DNA of 64,000 bases from assembly GCF_048128805.1 (NCBI RefSeq), contig NC_136017.1, forward strand, positions 18,588,307 through 18,652,306, written 5' to 3'. Both the position numbers and the translations under genes were made by a program. The notes below the pieces were generated by a model, which made no database searches, had not been told where the DNA came from, and saw only the letters and a list, made by a program, of their open reading frames with translations. This DNA comes from Centroberyx gerrardi. Lineage: Eukaryota > Chordata > Actinopteri > Beryciformes > Berycidae. How positions within the stretch are numbered: the stretch's first letter is position 1; each line of letters opens with the position of its first letter. Below, piece after piece: positions 50,759 through 63,900 of the stretch.

Positions 50759-53659
50759 TCAGATCCAAATCAGTGTTTGGTGCCACCGGCTGCCTCTCCT
50801 CACAGCAGATGATGTTGAATGATAAAACATGTGAGGTGACTGAGTATAGTAAAGAGAGTATTTACAGAACAACATTCACAGTTACATTCAAATTCAATTA
50901 GTACAAGATTGTAAAATGGCAAGGAGATTACAGGGCAGTTTGGAGCTTGGCACTATGGAAAAATCATTTTAGCCTGACCCTTACTGTGAATCGTCTGTTA
51001 TTTTAAGATAGTTCTGTGATGTATGTATTACGATGTACTGTCATAGTAATTTGCGGGCACAAAAATGGTACATATTCCTAGTAAGTGTGAGCTTTGTTGT
51101 CTAAAATAATCTAACATACTATTACTGACTTTAGATGTTGTCGCCAGTAATTCAGCATGCCCTTGTTAAATCCATTTTTTGCTGACAAAAGTGCCACTGA
51201 CTCCAGTTCTACCCATGGACTGTACACTGCTCCTGACATGGCACGTATTATCATGCATCAAAATTTACTGTGGCATTCTACTCCCTGTTTTACCTGTAAA
51301 CAGCTGCACAGCAGACTTTGCTCTGCCATCCGAGTGCATGATATGGTCAAGGTCATATGGACGGACATATAGACACAGACATACAGATAGAGCTACATAT
51401 TTTTATAAACCTATAGTGTATAACTGCTCCAGACTGGGCAACAAGAAACATAAAACAGCACCCCATTGTGAAAGCTCCATACTACCATCAGGGTGCACAG
51501 ACCAAATTAGTAGCTGCATTACTGCAACATCAGCTGTGGCAAACTCTTTCATTTGCCTTTTAAGATGAGAAGAAAGCAGCAGTCAGTGGAATATGATAAT
51601 CTGCAGCTCTTGACTTAATTAGTCATTAACTAATTAAATATGTGCATTTGCAACTGGTTGGGTGTGCTTATCAAAGCTGTACAACTTCAGCTAAAGAAGA
51701 TTGTCTTGACTTGACTCAAACTATACGCTTCTATTTTGTTGAGTATCTTCTATGGAAAATTCTTCTGTGTCTTCTCCCTAGATGCAATTGCAGAATGGCT
51801 TTTGAGAGTTTACATTACATTTGTATGGCCACTTCTTTCAGGCTGGTTGTTGTGTTGTCCGTATACAGAATGTCTATTTGATTTCATTTCATTTTATTTA
51901 TCAGTGATTTATACTCATGAAGGCCAGAAGGATAAAAACATAATGTCCTTGGTGAGTGCAAATCAAATATTCAAAACTCTTTTCTTGGTTGAATGTGATC
52001 CCATTCGTGTAAACAGGGAGTTTACACTAACTTAGGCAGGGCTCAAACAGGAAGACTTACTTTCACCTTGAGTCCACCCTCCCCCACACACACCCTGACA
52101 CAATGAGTGTGTATTGTGTACACAAGCTGACAAAAGGCAGCAGTTGTCAGGGCGTGGTCAGTGTCAGACACCCAACCTGTATCATTAGACAAATGTCAGG
52201 CTTTACCATAGTGTGTCATCTCACTGCACAGCAAAAAAAAAAAAAGATTCTTAATAATTCTGTCTCACCCTGCATGGAGTACCAGATAGGCTATAGCTAC
52301 AGGCGTGTTTCACCACACTGGTCAATACTATGACTGCCATAAAATAATCACAGGAAGTATTTTAAAGTCAGTGTAGACTAAAAGAAAGTATTTTTATGAT
52401 TGACACCTGACACTATCTGATTAGTCCTGTTGTGGTAAACCCCACCCATCTGGCACTCTAAGCAGATTAAAACAAATGCTAAGAATGATTTGCAGCTACT
52501 GTTTGACCCATATGCAATTCTGTGATTACTGCTGTAGCTGAACAGTATATTGTTAGTCTTGATGTGTTGCTGCAACAACTGGCTTCATAAGTGTTTCAGA
52601 AGCAGGGCTGGCACATATTTCATGAGAAGCAAACATGAACAGAGCCTTATGGCTCAAAGTCTTTAGTGGTTCCCATAAAGCAGAGCTGGAGTCAGATTGC
52701 TTTTTCCTATTGGCCAAACGACATTCAGTGGTAAGATTAGACTAAATAAGGTGCTCCACAAAAATAGTTTTCCTCCATTTACACTTAGCCCTTATGTTAG
52801 CAACTTACAATGAATGCAACATTAGAATAAGGTTAAATTCCTAGACTGCCCCGATTATAAGCAACCAGTCATAAGGAGTACAGTAGCCACAGGCTGCAGC
52901 AACTCAGGCAGTAGATGGAACAAATATTCCTGTGTCCCTCGAGGAGCTTGGTAAGGAATGTCTATTCTGATCAAAACAACCAAACCCCTCCCCCCCCCCG
53001 CCACCCCCTCTACCCACCTTCCATAATATGACAGGCAACAGAAAACTGTCGCAGCCTGGTACAGTTATTGATCATGCCTTTTCTAGGGAGCAAAGTGTTA
53101 TCATATAAGACTGCATGTGTATTAACAGCGCAGTGCCAGTAGATAGTTGTCCGTAGTGATTTGAGGGCATTGCCACGCTCTCATGGTACCCCTGATAATG
53201 CTGTATAAAGAAAATAAGATGAAAACCATTAATATGACTTGCAACAGATTAATTAACCCCTTTAAATCCATAAATCTAATCCCTAAGAAGCTACTTCTCC
53301 ATGAAAATGTGCCAACTAGAGTAACATAAACAGCACACTTGAAAAGTTTTGAAAAGTTTTATTTTGTATTTAATTAAATCTTTTAATTCATACCTGCTGT
53401 ACGTCATGGTACTATGTTTTTTCACATACAGTACGTTATCTGATGTAATTGAACTACTTAGAAATACAATCTGATACCGTATTCACCCTAAAGACCTATA
53501 CCATCCTGTCCAATTTTTTTTTGTCCAATCTGAAATTTTAGACTTTAAGACAAGACTCAGGTTTTCAAAAGCTCATGTAATTCAGCAGTAATGAAGCTCT
53601 CTCTTTTGACAGTCAAGATGGTTTCACATGAGAGTTTCTTTATCTGGTTATTTGCAGCT
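50758..53659. other. Intergenic, no gene seen
   Basis: Contains short homopolymers (A-run at 52232, C-run at 52986-52999) and a short open frame of 129 codons at 51179 that I cannot link to any protein. No splice-consistent exons recognised. Confidence 0.45.
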
Positions 53660-53679
53660 TTCACCATATTTCCTACCAT

Positions 53680-54095
53680 TGTTACGCCAACAACACACAG
53701 TTGTACATATCCGTTAAGCCTAATTACCGCAATAACCTTATTTCATTGCAAGATTGCCTAACTGCTATAATAGCCTGTATGGCTCACAACTTCCTCCAGC
53801 TGAACTCTGATAAAACAGAGAAATCCAGCTCAATCAGTCAGCACCTTGGTCCTTTAGCCAGTAATGTCATGTCATATTCCAGAAACCTGGGAGTAGCTTT
53901 TGATTCACAATTGAATTTTGACATTTTTGACATCTCAACTCCCTGGTCCGGGCGTGTTACTTTCAACATCAACAAAATTCCCCCGGTTCTTTCCTCCCAA
54001 GACATGGAAAGACACGCATTTATTTCTACTCGCCTCGACTACTGCAATTCCTTATTTACATGCCTTACCCAAACTTCCTTGACTCGTGTTTGCAT
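53680..54095 (+). pseudogene. LINE reverse transcriptase fragment, active site YADD changed to YANN
   Basis: In frame from about 53682: CYANNTQLYISVKPNYRNNL, then CLTAIIACMAHNFLQLNSDK, HLGPLASNVMSYSRNLGVAF and HAFISTRLDYCNSLFTCLTQ. This is the palm-to-thumb region of a CR1/L2-type RT. The sequence GCCAACAAC stands where GCCGACGAC would code for Ala-Asp-Asp, so both catalytic Asp are Asn. About 40 residues before LSSQDMERHAF are missing or frame-scrambled. Confidence 0.75.
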
Positions 54096-54425
54096 GTATA
54101 TATACAGATGTGCATTTTGTGTATATGTTTGTGCATATGTGTTTATGTACACTGTACGTGTGTATGTGGGCATGTATGTGCATATATGCAGTTTATGTGT
54201 GTGTGTGTATATGGGTGTGTACAGTATGTGTATGTATGTGTGTGTGTACATATATACATATATTTGTGTATGGGTATGTATGCATGGATATGTTTATATG
54301 CATGTATGTATATCTGTGTGCATGTATATGTTTATATCCATGTATGTATGTATATCTGTGTATGTATATATATATATACGTTTGTATATGTGCATGTATA
54401 CTTATAGTTATTTGTGTATATTTTA
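54096..54425. repeat. TG/TATG-rich simple repeat
   Basis: Alternating purine-pyrimidine sequence rich in TGTATG, TATATA and GTGTGT. It keeps several frames open without coding meaning. Confidence 0.9.
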
Positions 54426-54498
54426 CTCTTTTATTTAGCTTTTATTCTAAGTTTTCTCTCTTGTACAGCACTTTGTAGTAAAGATTTACTTACTTACT

Positions 54499-54965
54499 TA
54501 TCTAGATATTAGCGCCAGTCTCCTGTTAGCGCTGATTTGGCAGAAATAAAAAACTTCATGTACTTCCAAAGATTGGGCTTTGTTAGTGATCAGTAGGACA
54601 GGCGGATGTTTCCTTCAAAGTGGAGTTCCATACTCATCAGTGTTAATACAACAGCAGGACAGCAACAGTGATTGGATTCCTCTCGACATTGAGGTGATAT
54701 TTAAAGGTCAAAAGCCCCTGTGTGTTCTGCAGCTAGAAGGGTGGTGTGCCATTTTACCAAACACACCACACACACCCAGAGGGACAGTGTAACAAATCAC
54801 AACTGACAAATCACACACGCGCTCACACATACACATGCACACACACAGACACACACACATGCCTTTACATTCATACACATGCACACAGCTCAAGACATCC
54901 TGATGACAGCACTGTTTTGGGTTTTTTTTGGTAAGAACTTATAGGGGACAGTTAACATTCTCAGC

Positions 54966-54967
<2 letters not shown>
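54499..54967. other. Intergenic with a degenerate (CA)n stretch
   Basis: CA-rich at about 54810-54890. No gene recognised. Confidence 0.45.
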
Positions 54968-55018
<51 letters not shown>

Positions 55019-55030
55019 CTGTGTGTGTCT
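54968..55030. repeat. (GT)n microsatellite
   Basis: About 25 uninterrupted GT units followed by CTGTGTGTGTC. Confidence 0.96.
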
Positions 55031-55145
55031 CTAAATAGAAAATTCCCCCCAAATTCCCCCCAAAATAGCCTGTGTGGTCGGTGGGTCGAGTGGGAGCAGA
55101 GCTTCAGCTGGCCCTGTCAACCAGCCATTGCTGAAGTCACCACTA

Positions 55146-55146
55146 G

Positions 55147-55209
<63 letters not shown>

Positions 55210-55224
55210 TGAGAGAGAGAGAGA
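55146..55224. repeat. Compound (GT)n(GA)n microsatellite
   Basis: (GT)n passes into (GA)n with AAAG and TGAG interruptions. Confidence 0.96.
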
Positions 55225-56871
55225 TATCTATATCTGTATCTGTATCAGTGTCTCTCACACTCATAGCTCTATTCAAACCCAAATAAGTTTTTCATACCCT
55301 GTTATGAGTGTTTAGGACTCCACATTATAGCTGTAAAGGATTCTATGCTTTGTGTGTCCTGATCATATAAATGTACAACACAGCCCTAGAGGCTGTTGTG
55401 TTCAATAACAGAAAATTGCCAGGCAGAAAACAATAGTTTAGACAAAATATTATTTTATTCAATGTGGTATTTTTCATAATTTCAACATGGAAACGTGAAA
55501 TACTTGGATGCATACCTCTTTGTTTTTATCGACATACTTAATGGTCATCTTCTGCACTTGTTGGAGCTATTCCAGTCATTACACAACCACCTAAGAGAAG
55601 TGAATACAGATAAGAAGAAAAGCTCATTCAAAGTACAAAATGACATTTCAAATCCATTCTTCTAAAAATCACGGTCACAAACTAAAAGTAAACAAGACCT
55701 TCTTTCTCTCCAAGCAACCGACAAATAATTAATTTTAACTAACACTCAGTTAGCTAGATTCTTTGTGAGAAGTACTTCACTTGCTAACATTGGTAAATCG
55801 AAAGGGATCATTTCCTCAACGCTAATGATGATGAATCTGCACAGTGAGTACACTACAGCAAGTGAAAAGGCTCAAAAATGACATGCATTTCAAAGGTACT
55901 ACTTCGTACTTTGTGTGGTCCTGGGGATGAACAGAGGTACACTCATTCACTACAAGGTAATAGAAAATAAATGAAAACCCTTATGGCACTAGAAGCAGGG
56001 TAGCCCTTGATCCCACTTTATAGAAGGGTGTTATGGGCTGTGGAAGGGGGGGTACAGGTCTAAACTGTGTGTATACTTGGCAGTGCTGTGTAACTAGAGC
56101 TTATTATCCCTGTGGTGAGAAGCAGGAACAGCAAAGCTAAAGGGTCTGTTGCACTCAACAACATATAGGACACCCACCAAGCTAAAATGAGAACAGGTAG
56201 ATAGCGGACGGAACCATGCTGGCTCCAGCTAAAGCAAATACATTCTGTCACTGAAAGGGAATGAAATGATTACTGTTTGTGCCATAATGACTGTTTTAGA
56301 GGAAACGTCTTCAATCTGAATTGTAGGTTCTCGCTGTAATCTGGCGTTTCTGCCGTCACCATTGTAATCACTGGCATGCAATGACTTAGCCTTAGCAGCC
56401 ATGCTGAATTACAACTCCTTATCTAGCTTGACATACACATGAACCTACAAAAGTGCTCATATTTTTGAAATCTTACGTTTGACTCTTCCTCTCTCTTTCA
56501 CATTGGAAAGAAGTGTACATCCATTCAATTTTCTCAATAAATCATGAAATAAATCACATTACTCCTATTGTTTTGCTGCAAGGAATCATCAGTGGCATCA
56601 CGGCAAGCTAATGTGCAATCTCTCCCACATCCTACTGAATATTGCAGGTTGTTAGATAAGGATGACTCTGGACTGAAGGACAAAAACACAATAACAAATT
56701 TCTACTGAGATGGCATTTCAGTGCAAAATGTGGCCTAATCTGTGTGTAATCTGGTTATGGAGTTGTATCTGAAACCTACTCCTTTTACTTCTGTTTTCTG
56801 GAATATCTCAGGGTAGTGTCATTATACTCATCTATGCACAGTATTCATTACATTTATGACTGATGGTGATC
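55225..56871. other. Intergenic, no gene seen
   Basis: No coding exon recognised. An AATAAAATA on the minus strand near 55450 could be a polyadenylation signal of a minus-strand transcript, but nothing else supports one. Confidence 0.4.
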
Positions 56872-56886
56872 TATAGATAGATAGAC

Positions 56887-56930
<44 letters not shown>

Positions 56931-56931
56931 G
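56872..56931. repeat. (GATA)n microsatellite
   Basis: About 14 TAGA units with one CAGA interruption. Confidence 0.97.
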
Positions 56932-57220
56932 TTTTTGGAAACTCTGGATTGCCCTTGGATCATTAAGACAACCTAAACTGAATTTCTGTTATATTTTGAA
57001 GGCTATAGTAGGCTATATGGTGGTGTAGACAAAGATGGTTAAGTATTCATGATATTTCATGTTCACCCGTTTGCCTTAGGCTACATGATGCTATTTATAT
57101 AAAAGAATATATGATAGCTGCGAAAGTGACTACTATTGGTCACGAGTGATTATTCTATTAAAAATCTGCAGTTCAAGGGGGACAGAAGCTTGGACTATAG
57201 TGTAACACCTAAGGGCAATG

Positions 57221-57512
57221 TACGGAGCCCCTAAAGTCCCGAAAGGTGATATTTTTTTTATCTTGTGCGCACAAGTTAATTATCTTGTGGGAACAAGTTA
57301 TTATCTTGTGCGCACAAAATAACTTATTCCCACAAGATAATTAACTTGTGCGCACAAGATAAAAAAAGATCACCTTGTGCGATATTTTTTTTATCTTGTG
57401 CGCACAAGTTATTATCTTGTGCGCACAAGATAATAACTTGTTCCCACAAGATAATTAACTTGTGCGCACAAGATAAAAAAATATCACTTTTCGGGACTTA
57501 CGGGGCTCCGTA
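57221..57512. mobile_element. Palindromic MITE upstream of atp1b1
   Basis: The ends TACGGAGCCCC...GTCCCGAAA are inverted repeats (29 of the first 32 bases match) and nearly the whole 292 bp folds on itself. The interior repeats the self-complementary 14-mer CTTGTGCGCACAAG exactly five times (57262, 57345, 57395, 57416, 57459) plus one variant (57305). GCAATG occurs just outside both ends (57215-57220 and 57513-57518), a possible 6-bp target duplication. No coding sequence. Confidence 0.92.
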
Positions 57513-57604
57513 GCAATGAATAACTATCTACACGATATCTGCAATGCACAGCCTAGACATCATGTTTATAGTGTAAATGTCTGCCTCTATAGGCAGTCTG
57601 TCCG

Positions 57605-57730
57605 TCTTCCTGACGTCACCGCAACGCACAGCTTCTCCACTCTGTGATTGGCCAGCGTTGCTCCGCCCTCCTACTAGGTAACTTATTGAGAGTTTCGGGC
57701 GGAGTCGAGGAGGAACAGCTTATATTGGAG
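57605..57730 (+). promoter_or_regulatory. atp1b1: atp1b1 core and proximal promoter
   Basis: Contains a consensus cAMP response element TGACGTCA (57611-57618), an inverted CCAAT box (ATTGG, 57647-57651), GC boxes CCGCCC (57663-57668) and GGGCGG (57697-57702), and a weak TATA-like TTATATT (57720-57726), all upstream of the start codon at 57857. Spacing would put transcription start near 57750. The motifs are seen in the sequence; their use is inferred. CpG-rich sequence continues into the start of intron 1 (57987-58035). Confidence 0.65.
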
Positions 57731-57856
57731 AGCGTTCCACCGGACCGAGCTGGGTGCATCTGCGACGGGTTTGGATTTGGGTACTCCAGAGAGGGATCCG
57801 CCGAGCAAGAAAGGAACAAAGAAGGAACACCTCTGAAGGAAATAAAAGTCAATAAA

Positions 57857-57947
57857 ATGCCCTCAAATAAAGACGATGGCGGATGGAAGAAGTTTCTGTG
57901 GGATTCAGAGAAAGGAGAGCTGCTCGGCCGTACCGGGGGGAGTTGGT
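57857..57947 (+). CDS. atp1b1: atp1b1 exon 1 coding part
   Basis: Codes for residues 1-30 plus one base ([20 protein letters not shown], then [10 protein letters not shown]). ATG at 57857 has A at -3 and gives the family's normal N-terminus. The frame is also open upstream to about 57644, but those residues do not fit the family. Donor GTAAGT at 57948. Confidence 0.95.
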
Positions 57948-60900
57948 GTAAGTATGGTCGCTATCTGCTCTGGAGTTCCTGGTAAAATGCGAAGCGCGCT
58001 CGTCGTTGTAGGAGCGCGCGCCCCCGTCGCCTCGTGTGTCTTGCCACCTGTTTGATTTGACTTTGCTGCATTCAGACAGCACGACTCACTATTGCACGAG
58101 TACATAATGTCTTCTGACTAAGCAGTTTCACCTAACTTATATATCCCTGCTTTTTACCTGTCCTCGGAAGCGCATCGTCTTCCAAGCGAGGTCAGGCTGA
58201 ATTTAGATTTGATTAAAACTGTCTCGAGGTAAAAGCCAAGGTCATTATTGATGTGCGGCTTTGCGAGTTTAATTCTCCCAATTTCAGGCTCTAATTGTAA
58301 ATTCAAAGTGCATAGACGCTGCGGTGCAAACGGCGGAAGGACACTGGTCTGATGTAGACTGGCCTACCGTCACATCCAGACCCACAGTTAGTCGGTGGGA
58401 AACACCAAGTTGTCTTTTCCCATTTTGAATGAGGCAGTCAAAGGGTTAAAAATGCATCATAGTCCAAGGTGAGTCAAGGTGATAGGGCCTGCTTGGAAAT
58501 GGAGAGAGGACTATCTACCCGTGTTGGGTTTCTCTGATCAGATGTCACTGTAGTCAAATGAACAATAGAATTGATTAACTTGTTATACCTTTCTCTGGTT
58601 TCCTCCACCAACAGCAGTGCTCATGTCCTTCTACCGCCCTTCAATGTCACACACCATTTCAACACTGTCCAGACAGTAACATTTCAGTTATAGGCAATGT
58701 TGCTGTTAAATTGTCTTTTTACTCACATTAGAGCAATGATCAGAACACAATGAGACACACCAGGTATTCTAGCTAGGAGCTTAAACTGAAGTCAGTACTG
58801 ATGTGTGGAACTGCTGGGATCATATTTGTCCTTCTGAGGTCATCCTAAAACTGCTGATGCATTTGGAAAGTGTGCCATGCGCAATGCTGTGTTGAAGGTT
58901 GTGATGGAAGGACAGCCAGGCCGGCACTAGACTACCATACCAAGTTATTTAGACTCATTCCCAAACCATTTTCTATTAAAATGACAACAGATTACATGTC
59001 TGGAATATAAATTGTTATTTTGCAATGACACAGGTATTGCTGAGCTAAAGTTTTTTTTTTAAAGATATCTAGTAATAGATCTTTTACAAAGTTCAAGCTA
59101 TTGTGCATCTGATGTGACCCTTTGACATTGCCTTATGCAGCAAAAGGCCTAGCCTACCTGTTAGTTTACATCATGCTAGCTCAAAGGGTAACTTAAGGTC
59201 TGCTTTATTTATTGCTCTGGAATATGAATGCAAATGATGGAATGGTAATATTCCTGACTTTGCAGTCTCTTCAGTCTAGAGTGATTTAGAACAAAGAGCC
59301 TACAGTTATTCTAATGTGGAATAACTACTTTTGGTGCACAGTCCTCGACTCCTCACCATCGCATCCCAGTACAGCTGGAAAGATGGCTGCCACTGTTGGG
59401 ATTATTTGAATATGAATGGTGGCTTTGTAGTTACCTCCCTCCATAGGGGAGACACAGACCCCACTGTTGTTGCATGAATTTTATTTGTAAATGATCCTTG
59501 GAGCAGGAGTGGCTAGTTGAAAGGCTGCTTCATGTCAAGGAGACTTCAGAAGGAGTCGAGTCAGCATGGATTACTTGGTGGATATGGCCAATATGCCTTA
59601 AGTTGCCTGCTCGTGTTCAGGTAACTGTATATTGCTCTTTGAGGAAAAGACTGTGGTATGCTGCTTGAAAAGGAATTCATTGCTCCCACTTAAGACTGGT
59701 AGCTAGACTTTTAACAAGATGGCCATTAACCAGTTGTTAATGAGGAGCGTCAAGCCCCTTCTTCCAAAGATGTAGAGGAGTGAGATTTCAGTAACTGTTA
59801 TATGCAGAGAGAATTGCTTATTGCAACTTTTCTACAGGTGAATCCAGGGAATTTGTACGGTATTTTGTTTCAGTGGGGTTAGTGCATGTTCAGTGTTTGT
59901 CAAACCAGATATGCCACTCCACAGTTGTGTAATACAGGTGTTTTTATCAGTTGTCCTGGTATTGCTCCACAGGAATGCAGGCCTTGTAAAATTTTAACTG
60001 TTACAGTGTGAATATCTCATTTGTCCCTTTCCAATACCATTTCACTAGCCTAACAATGGAGAGAAAAGATCCATACAATATACATTGTAGAAATACAGTC
60101 TCGTAATAGCGGCAGTCATGTGATCAAGTGTATGTCGCCATCCTTACCTTCCCCCACTCACTGTAGAATGCTATTGACACATTCCTCCCCTCTTTTTTTT
60201 TCTCCATAGTCAAAATTCTAATATTCTACGTGATTTTCTATGGCTGCCTGGCTGGAATTTTCATCGGCACCATCCAAGCAATGCTGCTCACCCTGAGCAA
60301 CTACAAACCCACCTGGCAGGACCGAGTCGCACCCCCAGGTAAGAAAAGACAACCCCCTCCTGTCTTGCAGGATTTGAAAATGAGAAATCCAGCACCTAAG
60401 AAGAGTGACCCCCTAGTCTTACAAAATGATTGATTGCGTGTAATTACATTTTTAGAGATGAATTGATATGTTATGTCCTTGGCTGATAAAATAACACTTC
60501 ACAGATTGGATCCTCTGTATTTTATAGATTTTGAATGATGAACTTCAGGTAATGCTTTTGTTTTACAAAATGGATGTATAGCGTTTTGGAAATGACCTCT
60601 TCATATATGTATGGGTCATGCTCCCAATGCAGTGCCTGTGTTCACAGCTACCTCCCCTGTGTACACACAGTTGCCTGGTTTCCATGGCAGGGAAGGCCAA
60701 CTGGGGTTTGCCAGACCAGAGTGAGCATGTCTGTAATACAGAGTCAGAGCAACTGTCATGACTCCAACCTGACAAATCACCAATGGAGTCAACATGATAT
60801 GAAGGCTGGTGCAGTCATCTAGCTCTAGAGGAAATGGTTTGGCAGCAATAATAAAGTGCTGGCTGGTTTTTGTAGGCCAAACTTGGTTAATGTCTGCAAG

Positions 60901-63900
60901 TATGTTTACCTGCAACGGGGAGGGGGAGTAAAGGGAGGGGTTGGTCAAACACACTCTTACTGAATTTCACACTAAGACAGTTTAGGCTAAATAGGAGGCA
61001 TAACAGTTGAAGTGGAATTCGCCTGAGTGTGGTCTTCATGGAATCCTCTCACAAGGAAATCTAATGTTAGCTATCTGTTTTCAGTGGTCAGCTCATTACC
61101 TAGTTGACACAATGTTCTTAACTTTCACCTAGATATCAATGCCATAATTATGAATGTAATTGATTTAATTCTTAGAATTGATTGAGCAATTGAATTAAGG
61201 ACAATTCAGATTTCCCTTCAGAATTCTTTCCATCATAAAAACTCTGCACGCATGGAAATTTTCTGGGAGTTGTCATATTAGTTTGTTGCAAAACACAACC
61301 TTCACTCCACCACCGATTGACTCTTGGCCAACACCCCACATATTTTAACTTCCCCTTATGAGGTTGTGATCACATGGCTTTGAGTAGCAGTAGACAGAAA
61401 CATGCTGATCACGGGCCCTTCATTATGTTCTTTCTCAAAGTCTTGCACTTCTTTGGTAGGATGAGCAGTTAACATATGTAAACAACAGTCCGCATACATA
61501 TGTACTTAATCCCTTCAGTTTTTTATAGGTTTCCTTCAGTGTAGGACTTAAAGCACCATGCTAAAGCCAGGGCAAAAGTTAAAAACTATTGCCCAAGCCA
61601 ACATTACTATCATGTGCAACTTCTGCTTCGCTCCCAATCAATCAAAGGACCATCAACATTTTTACCCAAAGGTGAAACAAAGTTGGCGCCCCTTGCTCTT
61701 AAGCCATTTGAAAGTGTCTTTAAAGCCCTCTCTACTGGCTGCGTTTTATTTTCCTAAGTGGTAAATGATTGTTCTGAACTCTGGGTGACCTTTAGCAGGG
61801 CGGGGTCAGTTAGCTGGCTGTAGGTAGATAAGGAAGCAGGAGTGTTGTGATCTCCTATATCCTGTAGAAGAACAATTGAGAGTCATCACCTCATTCTTTA
61901 ACGCCTCTTATGACTATGAATGGGTGGGATTCTGGACTGTATAAAGGGCTCAATTAAGGATCTTTAAGATAGTCATTGTCATGTTAGTTGGAAGAAGACT
62001 CGCTCCATCCAAAAACTTGAATTCCCCATCAATGGAACCATTATCCAGACGTTGAAACTGTTGGGAACAACAGACTGAAACTAATGTAAAGATTGTTCCT
62101 GCAGGCCTTTCGCACACCCCGCGCTCAGAGAAAGCTGAAGTGTCCTTTAACCTGAATGACGTGGAGACCTACCTGCCTTACACCAAGGCCTTGAAGGAGT
62201 TCCTGGCCAAGTACAATGACGACAATCAGCGGGACCAGATGAAGTTCGAGGACTGTGGAAGTAGGTTTCCTTTGAACTCTGTTCCAGTTTGCTCCTCCTG
62301 CTTCCCAACTCTGCTTTGTCTTTGGAAAGTTCCGGAGCTGAACGGCTGACTATAGAAATGTGGTGAGAAAGTAGAGCTTCAGCCATGATGACGTCAAGTT
62401 GCTTCCCCTTGTGCTTTTTCCCTTGCGAAATTCTCTCAAAGGAAAAAAATATATATATATTTTGGACATGATTCACTTTTTCACATTGTTTTTTTTTTTA
62501 AAGCTGAAGTGGCCAAAGACTTGTCAGTTTTAAAGTTTTCAAATTGACCTCCTCCACAGCTCCAAGCAAGCATACTATAATACTATGTATTACCTTGGCT
62601 AAGCCCTAATCTAAATGGTAATGTTGGATAGATGTAATGCTGTTGCATCATCAAGCCTAGCAATGTCCATGAACACAAGGTTACTGGCCTTCTTGAAGCC
62701 ACCACAAGTATTAAAAGGACCTTGCAGGTTGACAGGTTGGAATTTCAAACACTATTAATGATAATATCTAACCCAAGTTCACATGCACTTAAAACTTTCC
62801 CTTCAGATGAGCCTGGAGATTACAAGAACAGGGGTGACTTGGAGAGTGATGTGGGCATCAGAAAGGCCTGCCGCTTCTCCAGGGAAAAACTGGGACCCTG
62901 CTCCGGCATCCAGGACAACGACTTCGGTTTCAAGGATGGCAAGCCCTGCTTTATCGTCAAGCTAAACAGGATCGTCAACTTCCGGCCACGGGTAAGTTCT
63001 TAAATATCAGTCTGTTTGCACATGGAGTCATCTTTCAGGTAAAAGGTATAGCAGCCACTGGGGACAAACAAAAGGTCCCAGAGACTAAGATGGGCAATGG
63101 CTATTGTATTGAAATTCAGTTCCAGACCGAGAAATCCATTTGATCATTTTTTTTAGTTCAAAAAGAGCTCTGCGGTTTGCGGAGACAATATGTTTCTCTA
63201 CCCGCCCCCTTTCTGTACAGCATACAGGTGAACCAATACTGTGTGAACCCACATGATGTATCAACCACCACTGTGGTTGGTACGTCTTTGGAACTATGGA
63301 AAGATAAATATAGAGATATGGGCTATGGAAAGATAAATATATAGTGATAGAAAAGACGATACATAAATTCATGGCTCCTACAAAAGGGAAAAATTGGTTT
63401 GATTTTCTAAAAGTAGACTATTTTGGTTGTATACAGTGGTGTTATTGTTCAGATGAGGCCTAAGTTGCTGAGCTAATTACAGTTGAAGTTATTTTGGCTG
63501 TTGTGGTGCTGCTTTTCCACCGCAAACTGAGCTAATGCTTTTAGAGTTTCTGGTAATGGCAGATGGTGGAAGGAGTGAAAAGCCGATGGGGAAAAATCAC
63601 TTCCAAGGTGTTTATCCTCTTCAGTAAAGCCAAAGACAGCAGGGAGGGAAGGAAGACAGGAAGCAACAGGGTTATTAGAAATGGTTATGGGAAATGTGGT
63701 TTTAATTTGGTAAAAGAAACTAACAATTCCACCGGCATGAGACGGAGGTTACCAATTGTCTCTACCGTTGTCTCATTTGTTTATGGTAATTATACCATGG
63801 TATCACAATTAGTTTGACAAAGACAAGTGTTACACAAATATTACACATAGCACCTTCTTGATATTCCAGTGAAGTCTTATACCAAAGCTCTAACTCTGTA

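Larger units (their letters stand above)
53670..54490 (+). mobile_element. LINE relic with RT fragment and 3' tail
   Basis: A reverse transcriptase fragment (53680-54090) is followed by a TG/TATG-rich simple-repeat block and then TACAGCACTTTGTAGTAAAG with a TTAC tandem tail (54482-54498), a typical LINE 3' end. The simple repeat seems to have expanded within or replaced the end of the coding region. Confidence 0.72.

Noticed and set aside
53701..54438. 245-codon gene
   Set aside because: The first part is a LINE RT relic and the rest is a TG/TATG simple repeat; no host gene.
55440..56350. 3' UTR of a minus-strand gene
   Set aside because: Only an AATAAA-like signal supports it; no coding exon on the minus strand was recognised.
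57262..57472. CRISPR-like array of CTTGTGCGCACAAG repeats
   Set aside because: Spacers are not unique and are themselves inverted copies; it is a palindromic MITE in a vertebrate genome.
57644..57856. N-terminal extension of atp1b1 upstream of 57857
   Set aside because: The frame is open but lacks family similarity, overlaps promoter motifs, and the frame opens with GTG, not ATG; 57857 gives the standard N-terminus.
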